Shown here: positions 25,589 through 34,297 of the stretch, one piece after another
How the letters are laid out: every line of letters begins with the position of its first letter
Position numbering within the stretch: the stretch's first letter is position 1
NCBI GenBank assembly: GCA_964478235.1
Contig: CAYZGX010000003.1
Coordinates: 11,795-75,794 of the forward strand
From: 2-02-FULL-45-10 sp964478235
GTDB lineage: Bacteria > Patescibacteriota > Patescibacteriia > Magasanikbacterales > GWA2-37-8
Direction: 5' to 3'
DNA: 64,000 nucleotides
Notes under the pieces: generated by a model
Database searches by the model: none
What the model was told of the DNA's origin: nothing
Seen by the model: the letters and a program-made list of their open reading frames with translations, nothing else
Program-made: the position numbers and the translations under genes

Positions 25589-25617
25589 CACTTCATCCAT
25601 CTTTAACTCTTACGTCT

Positions 25618-26064
25618 ATGGACCTCAATCGCGCAACGATTATTGGACGCCTCACTCGAGACCCGGAACTCCGCAGTCTCCCAAGTGGTCGCTCTGTTGC
25701 CTCCTTCTCGGTGGCTACCAACCGCATGTGGACTGACCCACAAGGTCAAAAACAAAAGCAGGTTGAATATCATAATATCGTGGTCTGGTCCAAATTGGCG
25801 GAAACCGCTAGTCAGTATCTGAAAAAAGGCTCACGTGTCTACGTCGAAGGACGTCTCCAGACTCGTGAATGGGCCGGACAAGACGGCGTCAAACGAACCC
25901 GCACCGAAATCATCTCTGACAACTTCATCATGCTTGATGGTCGTCCGTCAGAAGGTGGCGCTTTCGTCTCGGCTAGTAACGCCTCGTTCCCTCCAAGCGC
26001 ACCAAGCGCTGCCCCACAAGAAGTGGTAGAAGAAGAGATTAAAGTGGAAGATATTCCTTTTTAA
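25618..26064 (+). CDS. ssb: Single-stranded DNA-binding protein
   Basis: 148 residues. OB-fold from MDLNRATIIGRLTRDPELR through GSRVYVEGRLQTREW and RTRTEIISDNFIMLDGR, a short disordered linker, and the acidic tip VEDIPF that recruits repair enzymes. The gene order between rpsF and rpsR is the common bacterial one. No Shine-Dalgarno is seen (TCTTACGTCT before ATG). Confidence 0.95.
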   Translation: MDLNRATIIGRLTRDPELRSLPSGRSVASFSVATNRMWTDPQGQKQKQVEYHNIVVWSKLAETASQYLKKGSRVYVEGRLQTREWAGQDGVKRTRTEIISDNFIMLDGRPSEGGAFVSASNASFPPSAPSAAPQEVVEEEIKVEDIPF

Positions 26065-26067
26065 AAT

Positions 26068-26313
26068 ATGATTCCAACTACAAAACCAGCTCCAGCCTTG
26101 AATAAAAATGGCCAGAAAGCTTGTTTATATTGCACCAACCCAAAAATGGTTGTTGACTATAAAGATATCGCTGTTCTCCGCCGTTTCGTATCTTCCTACA
26201 TGAAGATCGCTCCACGCCGTCGCTCTGGCTTATGTGCTAAGCATCAGCGTCAGGTGGCTGGCGAAATCAAAAAAGCTCGTCAAGCTTGTTTGATGCCTTA
26301 CGTCGCTCGCTAA
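26068..26313 (+). CDS. rpsR: 30S ribosomal protein S18
   Basis: 81 residues. KACLYCTNPK, VDYKDIAVLRRFVSSYMKIAPRRRSGLCAKHQRQVAGEIKKAR are the typical S18 sequence, and the C-x-x-C plus C-x-x-H arrangement suggests the zinc-binding form. It starts 3 bases after ssb. Confidence 0.95.
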   Translation: MIPTTKPAPALNKNGQKACLYCTNPKMVVDYKDIAVLRRFVSSYMKIAPRRRSGLCAKHQRQVAGEIKKARQACLMPYVAR

Positions 26314-26332
26314 TCCGACTACTTCATAAGTG

Positions 26333-26367
26333 ATAAGAGAGTGTCTAAACGCACTCTCTTATTGTTT
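26333..26367 (+). terminator. Terminator after rpsR
   Basis: ATAAGAGAGTG / CACTCTCTTAT hairpin with a short T-rich end; the epmA start follows within 10 bases of it. Confidence 0.8.
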
Positions 26368-26375
26368 AAAGCCCT

Positions 26376-27407
26376 ATGTCTACCTGGCAAGATCTCAAAG
26401 ACAATCCGCGATTAAAAAAAATCTACGAAGATCGCTCCACTATTATTCGAGCAGTTCGAGATTTTTTTTGGTCAAAAGATTTTTTAGAGACTGACTCGCC
26501 GTTGGCAGTAAAATATCCCGGACAAGAGCCATATCTTAATCCTATTTCACTGACTATTCACGACCCACACGGCAAAGCAGAAACCTTACACCTTATCACC
26601 TCGCCAGAGTTTAGTTTGAAAAAAATACTGTCAGCCGGATTCGAAAAGATTTTTTCCATCACTAAATGCTTTCGCGATTATGAAAGTTTTGGGGGCAACC
26701 ACAATACCGAGTTCACTATGATAGAGTGGTATCGTGCTCCAGGAACTCTTACGGCTATAATGGATGATACCGAAGAGTTGTTTAAGGCGGTTGGCGCTCG
26801 TCTCGGGCGAGAGAGTGTGGTTTATAAAAACACTACTGTCCCAATCAACGACGCTTGGGATCGAAAGACGATGAAACAATTGTGGGCTGAGTATCTTGGA
26901 GTAAATCTTGATGACTATCTGGAAAGCGAGCCTATAAAAAAGTTAGCTCAAGATAAACAACTATCAGTTGGTGACAACGATGAGTATGAAGATGTTTTTT
27001 TCAAACTATTTCTCAATCTCATCGAGCCAAAGCTTGGATTTTCTCGCCCGCTCTTTGTCTACGACTATCCTAAACGGATGTCGTCGCTCTCCAAAGCATG
27101 TGCTCACGATTCGCGCTACGCTGAGCGCTTCGAGCTCTACATCGCCGGCTTAGAAATCGCCAATGCCTTTGGTGAGCTCACTGATCCGGTGGAGCAAGCC
27201 AGCCGGCTGGAAGCCGACAGGGCTCTTCGAGCCAAGCTTGGTCGAAGTACTTGGCCGGTAGACCCCTCTTTTATAGCTGCGCTGCAGTCAGGAATGCCCG
27301 AAGCCGGGGGTATTGCCTTGGGGATTGACCGTATGGTAGTATTGTTTACCAGCGCAAAGGATATAAATGAGGTTATTTTTCAATCTATTAGTGATCAATT
27401 AGCTTAA
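26376..27407 (+). CDS. epmA: EF-P lysine ligase EpmA (class II LysRS paralogue)
   Basis: 343 residues, lacking the OB-fold anticodon domain of lysyl-tRNA synthetase and starting at the catalytic core, as EpmA/PoxA/GenX does. Class II motifs are present: FLETDSPLAVKYPG, LHLITSPEFSLKKIL, ITKCFRDYESFGGNHNTEFTMIEWY (motif 2) and GGIALGIDRMVVLF (motif 3). In motif 3 the Ala of IALGIDR matches the EpmA form where tRNA synthetases have Gly. EpmA attaches beta-lysine, or lysine, to EF-P. The efp gene starts 5 bases after its stop, which strongly supports the assignment. EpmB is not in the window. Confidence 0.88.
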   Translation: MSTWQDLKDNPRLKKIYEDRSTIIRAVRDFFWSKDFLETDSPLAVKYPGQEPYLNPISLTIHDPHGKAETLHLITSPEFSLKKILSAGFEKIFSITKCFRDYESFGGNHNTEFTMIEWYRAPGTLTAIMDDTEELFKAVGARLGRESVVYKNTTVPINDAWDRKTMKQLWAEYLGVNLDDYLESEPIKKLAQDKQLSVGDNDEYEDVFFKLFLNLIEPKLGFSRPLFVYDYPKRMSSLSKACAHDSRYAERFELYIAGLEIANAFGELTDPVEQASRLEADRALRAKLGRSTWPVDPSFIAALQSGMPEAGGIALGIDRMVVLFTSAKDINEVIFQSISDQLA

Positions 27408-27412
27408 ACTCT

Positions 27413-27985
27413 ATGGCAGTTACAACCAGTGATATTCGTAAAGGAGCAGTTATTCGCCACAACGGCAATTTGTATGTTGTGGTTGATTTTCAACACGTCA
27501 ACCCAGGTAAAGGCGCCGCCTTTACTCGTACCCGTATGAAAGACTTGGGTACTGGCAAGGTGATTGAAATTACCTATAAGTCAGGTGAAACTATTGATAT
27601 TGTGAACGTCGATTTCCGCACCATGCAATATCTCTACAAAACTGGCGACAACTTCGCTTTCATGAATATGACCTCCTACGAGCAGGTAGAAATGAATGGC
27701 GACCTCGTTGGTGAAGACGCTAAATATTTAAAAGAAGGTTTGGAAGTTATCATTGGTTTGTTTGAAGAACAGCCAGTAAACCTCCAGCTTCCAAAGAAAA
27801 TTCAGTATACCGTAGTTGAAGCGCCGCCAGCAGTAAAAGGCGACAGTGCTGCCGGTAACGTTACTAAAGAAATCAAACTCGACAATGGCCTCTTGATTCA
27901 AGCTCCAATCTTTATCAAAGATGGAGAAGAAGTCTTGGTCAATACCGAAACTGGGGAATACTCCGCCCGCGCTAGTAAAGAATAG
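27413..27985 (+). CDS. efp: Elongation factor P
   Basis: 190 residues with the three beta-barrel domains of EF-P (KOW-like start, then MTSYEQVEMN, and QAPIFIKDGEEVLVNTETGEY). The loop VNPGKGAAF holds Lys33, the lysine modified by EpmA. EF-P relieves ribosome stalling at polyproline. Co-location with epmA suggests beta-lysyl or lysyl modification. Confidence 0.95.
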   Translation: MAVTTSDIRKGAVIRHNGNLYVVVDFQHVNPGKGAAFTRTRMKDLGTGKVIEITYKSGETIDIVNVDFRTMQYLYKTGDNFAFMNMTSYEQVEMNGDLVGEDAKYLKEGLEVIIGLFEEQPVNLQLPKKIQYTVVEAPPAVKGDSAAGNVTKEIKLDNGLLIQAPIFIKDGEEVLVNTETGEYSARASKE

Positions 27986-27991
27986 CTGTTT

Positions 27992-28024
27992 AAAAAAGAC
28001 CCACGAAACGGGTCTTTTTTGTTT
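27992..28024. terminator. Bidirectional terminator between efp and DUF1294
   Basis: AAAAAAGACCC / GGGTCTTTTTT hairpin with T-runs on both strands. Confidence 0.86.
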
Positions 28025-28293
28025 TAGGAGAAGAAATAGAGGAGTCCAGCAATCTGTATCAAGAGGACAAGAGCCAACAGAGCTAAAAAAGAATCTTTTC
28101 TAGTTTTGTGGCGGAATATTTTGATAGCAAGGATGGCACCAGGGCTGCCACCGAGGAGCGCTAGCAAGAGAAGAGTGCGCTCGCGTATTCGCCAAGCGTG
28201 TGAGGCGGCCGAAGCTTTATCAACTCCAAAAAAAATTAGGGTCAGGAGGTTTATGGCAATAAGATAGCCGGCAAGAAGTGGTGATACCTCCAT
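28024..28293 (-). CDS. DUF1294 small membrane protein
   Basis: About 89 residues with three hydrophobic segments. The signature LLALLGGSPGAILAIKIFRHKTRKDSF is that of DUF1294, whose function is unknown. An ATG two codons further upstream (28299) is equally possible. It starts 13-14 bases after the thymidine kinase stop, so it is probably its operon partner. Confidence 0.8.
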   Translation of the reverse strand: MEVSPLLAGYLIAINLLTLIFFGVDKASAASHAWRIRERTLLLLALLGGSPGAILAIKIFRHKTRKDSFLALLALVLLIQIAGLLYFFS

Positions 28294-28306
28294 AGACAAA
28301 GACCGA

Positions 28307-28879
28307 TTAGTCTAGTTTAAGGCTTGGTTGACGGTTGGGCGAGACAAAACAGTCGCGACACATTGGTTGATAGGTAAAGGTGCCGTCTTCAGGGATAACT
28401 GGTGGCATACCACTTGTAAGCGGGACATTTTCACGGTAAACCTGTGTGTAGATAGCATCAAATTTTTTACATCCTTCACAAGCGGCGCGTTTGTAGCGAA
28501 CTTCTTTGGGGCCAAGCTCCAAAAGCTGACCAATAATACTAAATAGTTTACCGCGATAGTCAGTATCAAGACCGGAAATAACGACCTTAGTACCTTCGCG
28601 CATTAATTGTTCAATAATCGCCACATCAGAATCGGGGAACATGTGGATTTCATCTACGCCGATTATAGAATACCCTTTGCCAAGTGCCTCTTTGAGTGAG
28701 TCAACCTTTTGAGCTGAGAGATTAACACCGTTACGAGATTGAATATGCTCGTCACGAACGTTGCGTGATGATTGAAAGAGAGCAAAACTAGTTGAGGAGT
28801 AGCGGAGTGGGGCAAAAAAATTGATCAGATCAAATGATTTGCCGCTTTTCATTGGTCCTAAAATGAGAATTAATTCCAT
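28307..28879 (-). CDS. tdk: Thymidine kinase
   Basis: 190 residues of the type II thymidine kinase family, which phosphorylates thymidine with ATP. P-loop GPMKSGKS at 8-15, the Walker B/lid region GVDEIHMFPDSD, ISGLDTDYRGK, and two Cys pairs of the zinc ribbon (CEGCKK, CRDC). It fits salvage of nucleosides in a cell with limited biosynthesis. AAGGAG lies 12 bases upstream of the ATG, one of few Shine-Dalgarno-like matches. Confidence 0.93.
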   Translation of the reverse strand: MELILILGPMKSGKSFDLINFFAPLRYSSTSFALFQSSRNVRDEHIQSRNGVNLSAQKVDSLKEALGKGYSIIGVDEIHMFPDSDVAIIEQLMREGTKVVISGLDTDYRGKLFSIIGQLLELGPKEVRYKRAACEGCKKFDAIYTQVYRENVPLTSGMPPVIPEDGTFTYQPMCRDCFVSPNRQPSLKLD

Positions 28880-28971
28880 AAGAAAAATATCTCCTTGGGT
28901 AAGCTATCGGTCGTCATCATAACACCTTTTTTTACTTCGTCATAGAGCCTACGTCTGTTGATAAGTGGCTA

Positions 28972-29003
28972 ATAAAAAACCACTCGAAATGAATGAGTGG
29001 TTT
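28972..29003 (-). terminator. Terminator after the G6PD/6PGDH gene
   Basis: On the minus strand, AACCACTC / GAGTGGTT with a 9-base loop followed by TTTTTTATT. Confidence 0.84.
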
Positions 29004-29010
29004 AGGGCTA

Positions 29011-31374
29011 TTAGCGAGTGGCGTGGCCACCAAATTGTCCACGAAGAGCGGATAAAACCTTGCCGGTGTAGCTTGGTTTTTTCTCAGATTGTTTGCGGAA
29101 TTTGACCGAGCCTTCAATAATAGGTGCGGCAATCTTTAGCGCTTTAGCAGTGGCCGCTGTCCAGGCGCCTTCGCCGGTTTGAGCCACACTACCAGTTATT
29201 TTAGATAGGTCGTTACCATGTTCTAGGAAAGCTTTCTCAAGCCATTTGGTGAGGCGCGATTCAATCACACTACCGTTGTTGTAGATAGAAGCAACTTCGG
29301 TGAGATCGAGTTTAAAATGAGCTTTTTTGAGGAGAGCAAACCCTTCGGCAATTGCCTGCATCATACCGTATTCAATACCATTGTGAACCATTTTTACAAA
29401 GTGTCCAGCGCCAGTGCCTGAGAAGAATTGGTAAGCAGTACCATTACTCAAATCGCGGAAGAGGGGGCGAAGCTCTTCAAATACTTTGGCGTTACCACCA
29501 ATCATGAGACAAGCACCGTGAAGCGCGCCACGCGGCCCACCAGACGTACCGACATCAAAGAGGTGGATGCCTTTTTTGGCCAAGCGTTTGGCGCGAACAA
29601 TAGTATCTTTGTAAAACGAATTCCCGCCATCAATAATAATATCGCCACGCTTTAAATGGTGCACCAAACCATCGGCTCCAAACAGCATGTCATCAACCGG
29701 TTTGCCAGCTGGCACCATGAGCCAAATAATTTTACGAGGTGGAAGCTTGGCGGTCATCTCAGCCAGGGAAAAAGTTGGGGTGAGCCCCTCTTTGGCTAGC
29801 TCTGTAGTGACGCTGGCAGTGCGGTTGTAGGCGGACACGGTCCAGCCATGAGCGACCAGGCGTCGGCCAACATTAGCCCCCATTTTTCCAAGACCAATCA
29901 GGCCGATAGTTTTTGGAAACGCTGGTTCATCAACAGAAGGAATATGTTTTTCAGCTGTTAGTACTAATGTTTTTGAATCTGGCTCGTAACTAACCATTGG
30001 AACTAGATTTTTTTGCCACGCTTCGATAATTGGATCAGTAAATTTCCAAGCAGCTACAACCTCGTCTTTGCTAACAAAAATAGTTTGATCGCCACGGACA
30101 CAGGAATCAATGAGTTGGGCATATTCTTCAGCGTATTCTAGCTTGCTCGTCTTCTCGCGAACAAAGAAAGTGAAGGCACGTTCTTCAATCACTGGTTCAA
30201 AGCCAGGTTTTTTGGTCCAAAAACGAATGTTGATCTGGTCGTCGGGGGTGAGGGAAAAAGTTACTGTATTTTTAACGTGGGAATCAGCGGTGCAACCAAC
30301 GCATGGGGTCGGGTGTTTAAAAGTAACTACAATATCTTTCTGCATCTCCGGACAGCGTTTGCCAGCTTCAATAATAATCGGTACTCCACGCCAAAGCGGA
30401 TGATCGAGCTCAGTTTTAAGACGGAAATAAGTTTCGGTGTCAGAATGAGGGTGTACATTTTCAATTGATTGGTAGCCAGTATGTTGCGCGCGATAGGTAT
30501 GCTTGCGGAGGGTTTCTTTGGTCCACGGTACTAATTTGGATAAAAGCTTAGCGCGCTCTTTGCGGAGCCCATCGGCGTTCATCTGAGTTGGGCAATCCAT
30601 AGTGATAAGCGCGAGCATTTCGAGCAGGTGATTCTGGCCGACGTCCCGCAGAGCGCCAACCGCATCATAAAACGATCCGCGTTTTTCAACACCGATAGTT
30701 TCTAAAATACGCAACTCAATTTTTTCAATAGCGCGGTTGTCCCACGATTTTTCCAGTAAATTATTAGAAAAACGGAAATGCAAAATACCTTGGATAAGCT
30801 CTTTACCAAGATAATGATCCAGACGATAAATTTGTTCTTCCTTAAAATAACGACTAATGGTTTTTTCCAGCTGAAGAGCAGTTTTAAGATTGTCGCCAAA
30901 AGGTTTTTCAATCATAATGCGTGTCCAGCCAGCTGGGCCACCGCAGGGTGTATGAAGATTAACCTTAGCAATATTATGAGAAATCGTTTCGTAGGCAGTT
31001 GGCGGAACAGCTAAGTAAAAAAGTTTATTAGTACAAACTTTCCATTGTCCTTCGATGAGCTCAATCTTCTCAACCATGGTCTGGTAGGCCTTGGCCTCGT
31101 CAAACGTCCCTTGCTGATAGGTAAATAATGATAAAAACTTCTCAAATTGCTCAGGAGTTTTGGCGATATGCGTCTGCAGAGAAAACATTTTTTCAACTTC
31201 AGCACGAAAATCAAGGTCGCTATAGGGGCGACGAGCAAAACCGATAATCTTAAAATCTTCTGGCAAGCGCTTGTTTTGGAATAAGTGCCAAAGAGCGGGG
31301 ATAATTTTTCGCTTCATAAGGTCGCCTGTCGCGCCCATGATGATAAAAATAGTTGGAGCTTTAGTAATAGGCAT
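29011..31374 (-). CDS. Fused glucose-6-phosphate dehydrogenase / 6-phosphogluconate dehydrogenase
   Basis: 787 residues. Residues 6-470 are G6PD: GATGDLMKRKIIPALWHL, IMIEKPFG, and the active site RLDHYLGKE (184-192) with His187 and a second His249 in RDVGQNHL. After a short linker, residues 488-787 are a YqeC/NAD-type 6PGDH: GLIGLGKMGANVGRR, IDGGNSFYKDT, VGTSGGPRGA, FVKMVHNGIEYGMMQAI. The first and third steps of the oxidative pentose phosphate pathway are thus on one chain. No 6-phosphogluconolactonase domain is present between them. I see no frameshift. It starts 10 bases after the YibE/F gene, so the two share a transcript. Confidence 0.9.
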   Translation of the reverse strand: MPITKAPTIFIIMGATGDLMKRKIIPALWHLFQNKRLPEDFKIIGFARRPYSDLDFRAEVEKMFSLQTHIAKTPEQFEKFLSLFTYQQGTFDEAKAYQTMVEKIELIEGQWKVCTNKLFYLAVPPTAYETISHNIAKVNLHTPCGGPAGWTRIMIEKPFGDNLKTALQLEKTISRYFKEEQIYRLDHYLGKELIQGILHFRFSNNLLEKSWDNRAIEKIELRILETIGVEKRGSFYDAVGALRDVGQNHLLEMLALITMDCPTQMNADGLRKERAKLLSKLVPWTKETLRKHTYRAQHTGYQSIENVHPHSDTETYFRLKTELDHPLWRGVPIIIEAGKRCPEMQKDIVVTFKHPTPCVGCTADSHVKNTVTFSLTPDDQINIRFWTKKPGFEPVIEERAFTFFVREKTSKLEYAEEYAQLIDSCVRGDQTIFVSKDEVVAAWKFTDPIIEAWQKNLVPMVSYEPDSKTLVLTAEKHIPSVDEPAFPKTIGLIGLGKMGANVGRRLVAHGWTVSAYNRTASVTTELAKEGLTPTFSLAEMTAKLPPRKIIWLMVPAGKPVDDMLFGADGLVHHLKRGDIIIDGGNSFYKDTIVRAKRLAKKGIHLFDVGTSGGPRGALHGACLMIGGNAKVFEELRPLFRDLSNGTAYQFFSGTGAGHFVKMVHNGIEYGMMQAIAEGFALLKKAHFKLDLTEVASIYNNGSVIESRLTKWLEKAFLEHGNDLSKITGSVAQTGEGAWTAATAKALKIAAPIIEGSVKFRKQSEKKPSYTGKVLSALRGQFGGHATR

Positions 31375-31384
31375 AGAGTATCAG

Positions 31385-32512
31385 CTATTTTTTAGTTTGA
31401 TGAATAGTAAAATAATATGCGGCAATAAAAGTGGTTACTGGCACGGCGATAATGAGAGTAGAGCTGCCAACCAAGGTACGAACAATTTCTTCGGCAATAA
31501 AATTACTGTTGAGGAGTAGGGATAACGACTGTGTTTTGTTGAGATTAAATAAAAGAAGAAGAGGGAAGGAGACGCCAACGTACGCTAAAACCAGCGTATT
31601 AACTAAGGAGGCAATATGTTCGCGACCAATAGACAAGCCGCTTTTCCAAAGTTCACGAAAAGTCAGGCGGTTGTTGGCACTATAGATTTCTTCAATGGCG
31701 GCAGTTTGGCTAGTGGTAATATCATCAAGCACGCCCAAAACCCCAATAATAATAGAGCCGAGAAGTAGGCCCCGTAAGTTAAGTGAAGTATTATCAAGCT
31801 GAAGATAAAAAGCTTCCTCGGTGCCTCCGCCGGTGAGACCAGCCAGCCAGACAAAAACAACATCGAGCCCCACAGCCACGGCGAGACATAAAAGCGTTGA
31901 AATAAGAGCTAAGGTGGTGCGACGATTAAAACCATGCGACAAATAAAGTGAAATAAACGAGATAGCTACGGCTCCAAGAAGACAGGCGATGAACGGGTCA
32001 GCGCCGGCGAGAATACGCGGAACAACACCATAGAAAATAACGAATACGGTAAAGACCAGACCGAGAATAGAAGTAAGGCCACGAGTTCGCCCAAAGATTA
32101 TAGCCAGGGCAAAAAAGAAAAGCACTAATAAAATAAGTCGAGGGGTGCGATAGATGTCAGTAATGTAATAAAAATCAGGACGTGATCCTTCGGTGGGGGC
32201 AGGTTTGGCCACAATGACTGTGTCATCAACAGAAAAAGTTCGAAACTGACCAATAATAAACGAGCCGCCATGATCAATAGTGATGGTTTTGCCTTTTTCG
32301 GCTCCGCTTTGAATGATTAATTTGAGGAGTTGGCGTTTTTGAAGGGCGCCATCTACCTCATAGGTAGATTCTTCTACAAGTTCAACTACCCGAGCTGTCG
32401 CATAGGTATCGGATTGTGGCTCAGTCGGGCCTTCAACAGCTGAGGCTCGGGATAGTGGGATACTAAGAAGGGTAAAAACAGTTAAAAACAGAAAAATGGG
32501 GCGGAAACGCAT
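31385..32512 (-). CDS. YibE/F-family multi-pass membrane protein
   Basis: 375 residues. A signal-like N-terminal helix (FLFLTVFTLLSIPLS) and a soluble beta domain (to about residue 125, with IIQSGAEKGKTITIDHGG) are followed by seven or eight helices. GVLGVLDDITTSQTAAIEEI matches the conserved YibE/F core. The family function is uncertain. It is first gene in a unit with the G6PD/6PGDH fusion, with no obvious functional link. Confidence 0.78.
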   Translation of the reverse strand: MRFRPIFLFLTVFTLLSIPLSRASAVEGPTEPQSDTYATARVVELVEESTYEVDGALQKRQLLKLIIQSGAEKGKTITIDHGGSFIIGQFRTFSVDDTVIVAKPAPTEGSRPDFYYITDIYRTPRLILLVLFFFALAIIFGRTRGLTSILGLVFTVFVIFYGVVPRILAGADPFIACLLGAVAISFISLYLSHGFNRRTTLALISTLLCLAVAVGLDVVFVWLAGLTGGGTEEAFYLQLDNTSLNLRGLLLGSIIIGVLGVLDDITTSQTAAIEEIYSANNRLTFRELWKSGLSIGREHIASLVNTLVLAYVGVSFPLLLLFNLNKTQSLSLLLNSNFIAEEIVRTLVGSSTLIIAVPVTTFIAAYYFTIHQTKK

Positions 32513-32633
32513 AGGGGAAAGGCTAGAATATATACTTCACTGTAGCACACCAAAGCTTTCTAAGAAAGATGCCTGAAGGCTGGACTTTTAGCTGGAAAGT
32601 GGATAGTATGGAAGCACTAGTTATCAAGGTTTT

Positions 32634-33077
32634 ATGCTTTCAGCCGTCACCAACAATCCAATCTTTGATGGGTCTGCTAAACGGGTAGGTATTGTTGTTG
32701 CCCGCTTTAATCAGGCTATTACCGACGCCCTCCTGGCTTCGGCTAAAAGCTATTTGGCTGACTGCGGGGTTCCGGAGAGTTCAATTGCTATTATTTCAGT
32801 CGCTGGTTGTGGGGAAGTGCCGTTTGCTCTGCAAAAATTAGCCAAAACTAAGCAATTTGATTGTCTCGTCGCCCTTGGTTGTGTTATTAGGGGTGAAACA
32901 CCTCATTTTGACTATGTCTGCAAAATGGTACAAGAAGGGGTGCTGCAGGTGTCGCTCGATGAGAGTATTCCAGTTGGTTTTGGGGTTATAACGGTTCTCA
33001 CTATGGAGCAGGCGGAGGCTCGTACCGGGCTTGGCGCCCAAGCGACAAGCGCTGCTTTGGAACTTGCCCTATTATAA
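32634..33077 (+). CDS. ribH: 6,7-dimethyl-8-ribityllumazine synthase
   Basis: 147 residues. VGIVVARFNQAITDALL opens the lumazine synthase fold; GCVIRGETPHFDYVC carries the catalytic His in RGETPHFDYV, and VTVLTMEQAEAR follows the family. It condenses the ribityl pyrimidine with the butanone phosphate to make the riboflavin precursor, as a pentamer or icosahedral shell. Riboflavin synthase (ribE) is 17 kb away. RibA/B/D genes are not in the window. No FMN riboswitch is seen upstream. Confidence 0.93.
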   Translation: MLSAVTNNPIFDGSAKRVGIVVARFNQAITDALLASAKSYLADCGVPESSIAIISVAGCGEVPFALQKLAKTKQFDCLVALGCVIRGETPHFDYVCKMVQEGVLQVSLDESIPVGFGVITVLTMEQAEARTGLGAQATSAALELALL

Positions 33078-33106
33078 AAAACCACCCAGTAGTCGGGTGG
33101 TTTTTT
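33076..33106. terminator. Bidirectional terminator after ribH
   Basis: AAAAACCACCC / GGGTGGTTTTTT; convergent genes on both sides and T-runs on both strands. Confidence 0.86.
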
Positions 33107-33110
33107 AGTT

Positions 33111-33764
33111 TTATTTTTTTAGCACCGTCGGCAAGCGAATTTTTGTGCCAGCAAAATGAAGATAGAGCATGGTACTTAAGACGGCCGCATAGAAACACCA
33201 GACCGAAGAAAAATTGACCGCATAAAAATATCCGGCGATAAGAGCAAAAGCAGATAGTACTAAAGAAAAAATATTCATGATGCGCTTGCTTGAAAAAATA
33301 CCCGCACCAAGAGCGGTGAAAGTGTAGAGAAGCAGCATTACCCCTGGGAGCGGGCTGGTGTAATTGTAATATACACAGCGATTAACGATTGTCGCTGGCT
33401 CAGGATTAATTAAAAACGATCCGTAGATAGTAATCCCAACCACCAGACCAAGGCCAAGAAGGCCGAGCATAATTTTTTTACGTGGTGGGTCGTCTTCGAG
33501 AGCATAGGCAACTATCGGCATGTATACCGGCCACCAAAAAAAAGCAAAAAACAAAAATAAATAGGTCATGACCATGGTGTCTTCGGTCATTCGACCACCA
33601 ATGGTAAGCCACAAAATCCCCTCAATCGCTTGTTGAAGAGCAAAAACCAAAGGAATGACTGCGAGTGGTAATTCCCGTCTATCTTTAGCGTGAGACAGTG
33701 TTGCTGCCCCGATTATTCCGAGTGCGGCGCTGGCGGTAAAACTAGCTGTAGCTGAAAAACACAT
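33111..33764 (-). CDS. DUF6629-type membrane protein
   Basis: 217 residues and about seven hydrophobic helices. It starts MCFSATASFTASAAL, the signature of DUF6629; VIPLVFALQQAIEGILWL follows. No function is known. Its last gene-end lies in the ribH terminator. MsrA begins just upstream (stop at 33767), so this is probably the end of the msrB-msrA unit. Confidence 0.82.
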   Translation of the reverse strand: MCFSATASFTASAALGIIGAATLSHAKDRRELPLAVIPLVFALQQAIEGILWLTIGGRMTEDTMVMTYLFLFFAFFWWPVYMPIVAYALEDDPPRKKIMLGLLGLGLVVGITIYGSFLINPEPATIVNRCVYYNYTSPLPGVMLLLYTFTALGAGIFSSKRIMNIFSLVLSAFALIAGYFYAVNFSSVWCFYAAVLSTMLYLHFAGTKIRLPTVLKK

Positions 33765-33766
33765 AG

Positions 33767-34297
33767 TTAAACTAATAAATGGGCGTAACTCTGGCGCAGC
33801 TTGGTAAGTTTAGGATTGATAACTGCTTGGCAGTAGCCCATCTCACTATTATTCTTATAATAATTTTGATGGTAGTCTTCAGCTTTATAAAAATCAGTTG
33901 CTGGAGTAATTTCAGTGACGATGGGTTTTTGAAAAACACCGGCTCGCGTTAGTTCGGCAATATACTCGCGGATAATCTGTTCTTGTTCAGCCGAGGTATA
34001 AAAAATACTCGAGCGATATTGTGTACCGACATCATTACCTTGGCGGTTGAGACTGGTTGGGTCATGAGTGGTAAAAAAAACCGCTAACAAATCGCGAAGG
34101 GAAACTATCTCTGGATCAAACGTCACACGGACCACTTCAGCATGGAGAGAGGTGCCAGTTGAAACTTCTTCGTAAGTAGGGTGTGGCTTGGTTCCGCCCA
34201 TATAGCCAGAGGTGACACTCGTGACCCCACGAAGCATTTGAAAAACCGCTTCCATACACCAAAAACAACCACCGCCGAAAATAATTGCATTAGACAT
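33767..34297 (-). CDS. msrA: Peptide methionine sulfoxide reductase MsrA
   Basis: 176 residues. GGGCFWCMEAVF holds the catalytic Cys, followed by GYMGGTKPHPTYEEVSTGTSLHAEVV and DPTSLNRQGNDVGTQYRSSIFY. It reduces S-methionine sulfoxide in proteins. The start overlaps the end of msrB by 8 bases. Confidence 0.94.
   Translation of the reverse strand: MSNAIIFGGGCFWCMEAVFQMLRGVTSVTSGYMGGTKPHPTYEEVSTGTSLHAEVVRVTFDPEIVSLRDLLAVFFTTHDPTSLNRQGNDVGTQYRSSIFYTSAEQEQIIREYIAELTRAGVFQKPIVTEITPATDFYKAEDYHQNYYKNNSEMGYCQAVINPKLTKLRQSYAHLLV

Noticed and set aside
32513..32633. FMN riboswitch before ribH
   Set aside because: The conserved AGGGTG-type core and paired arms of the FMN element are not seen in these 120 bases.
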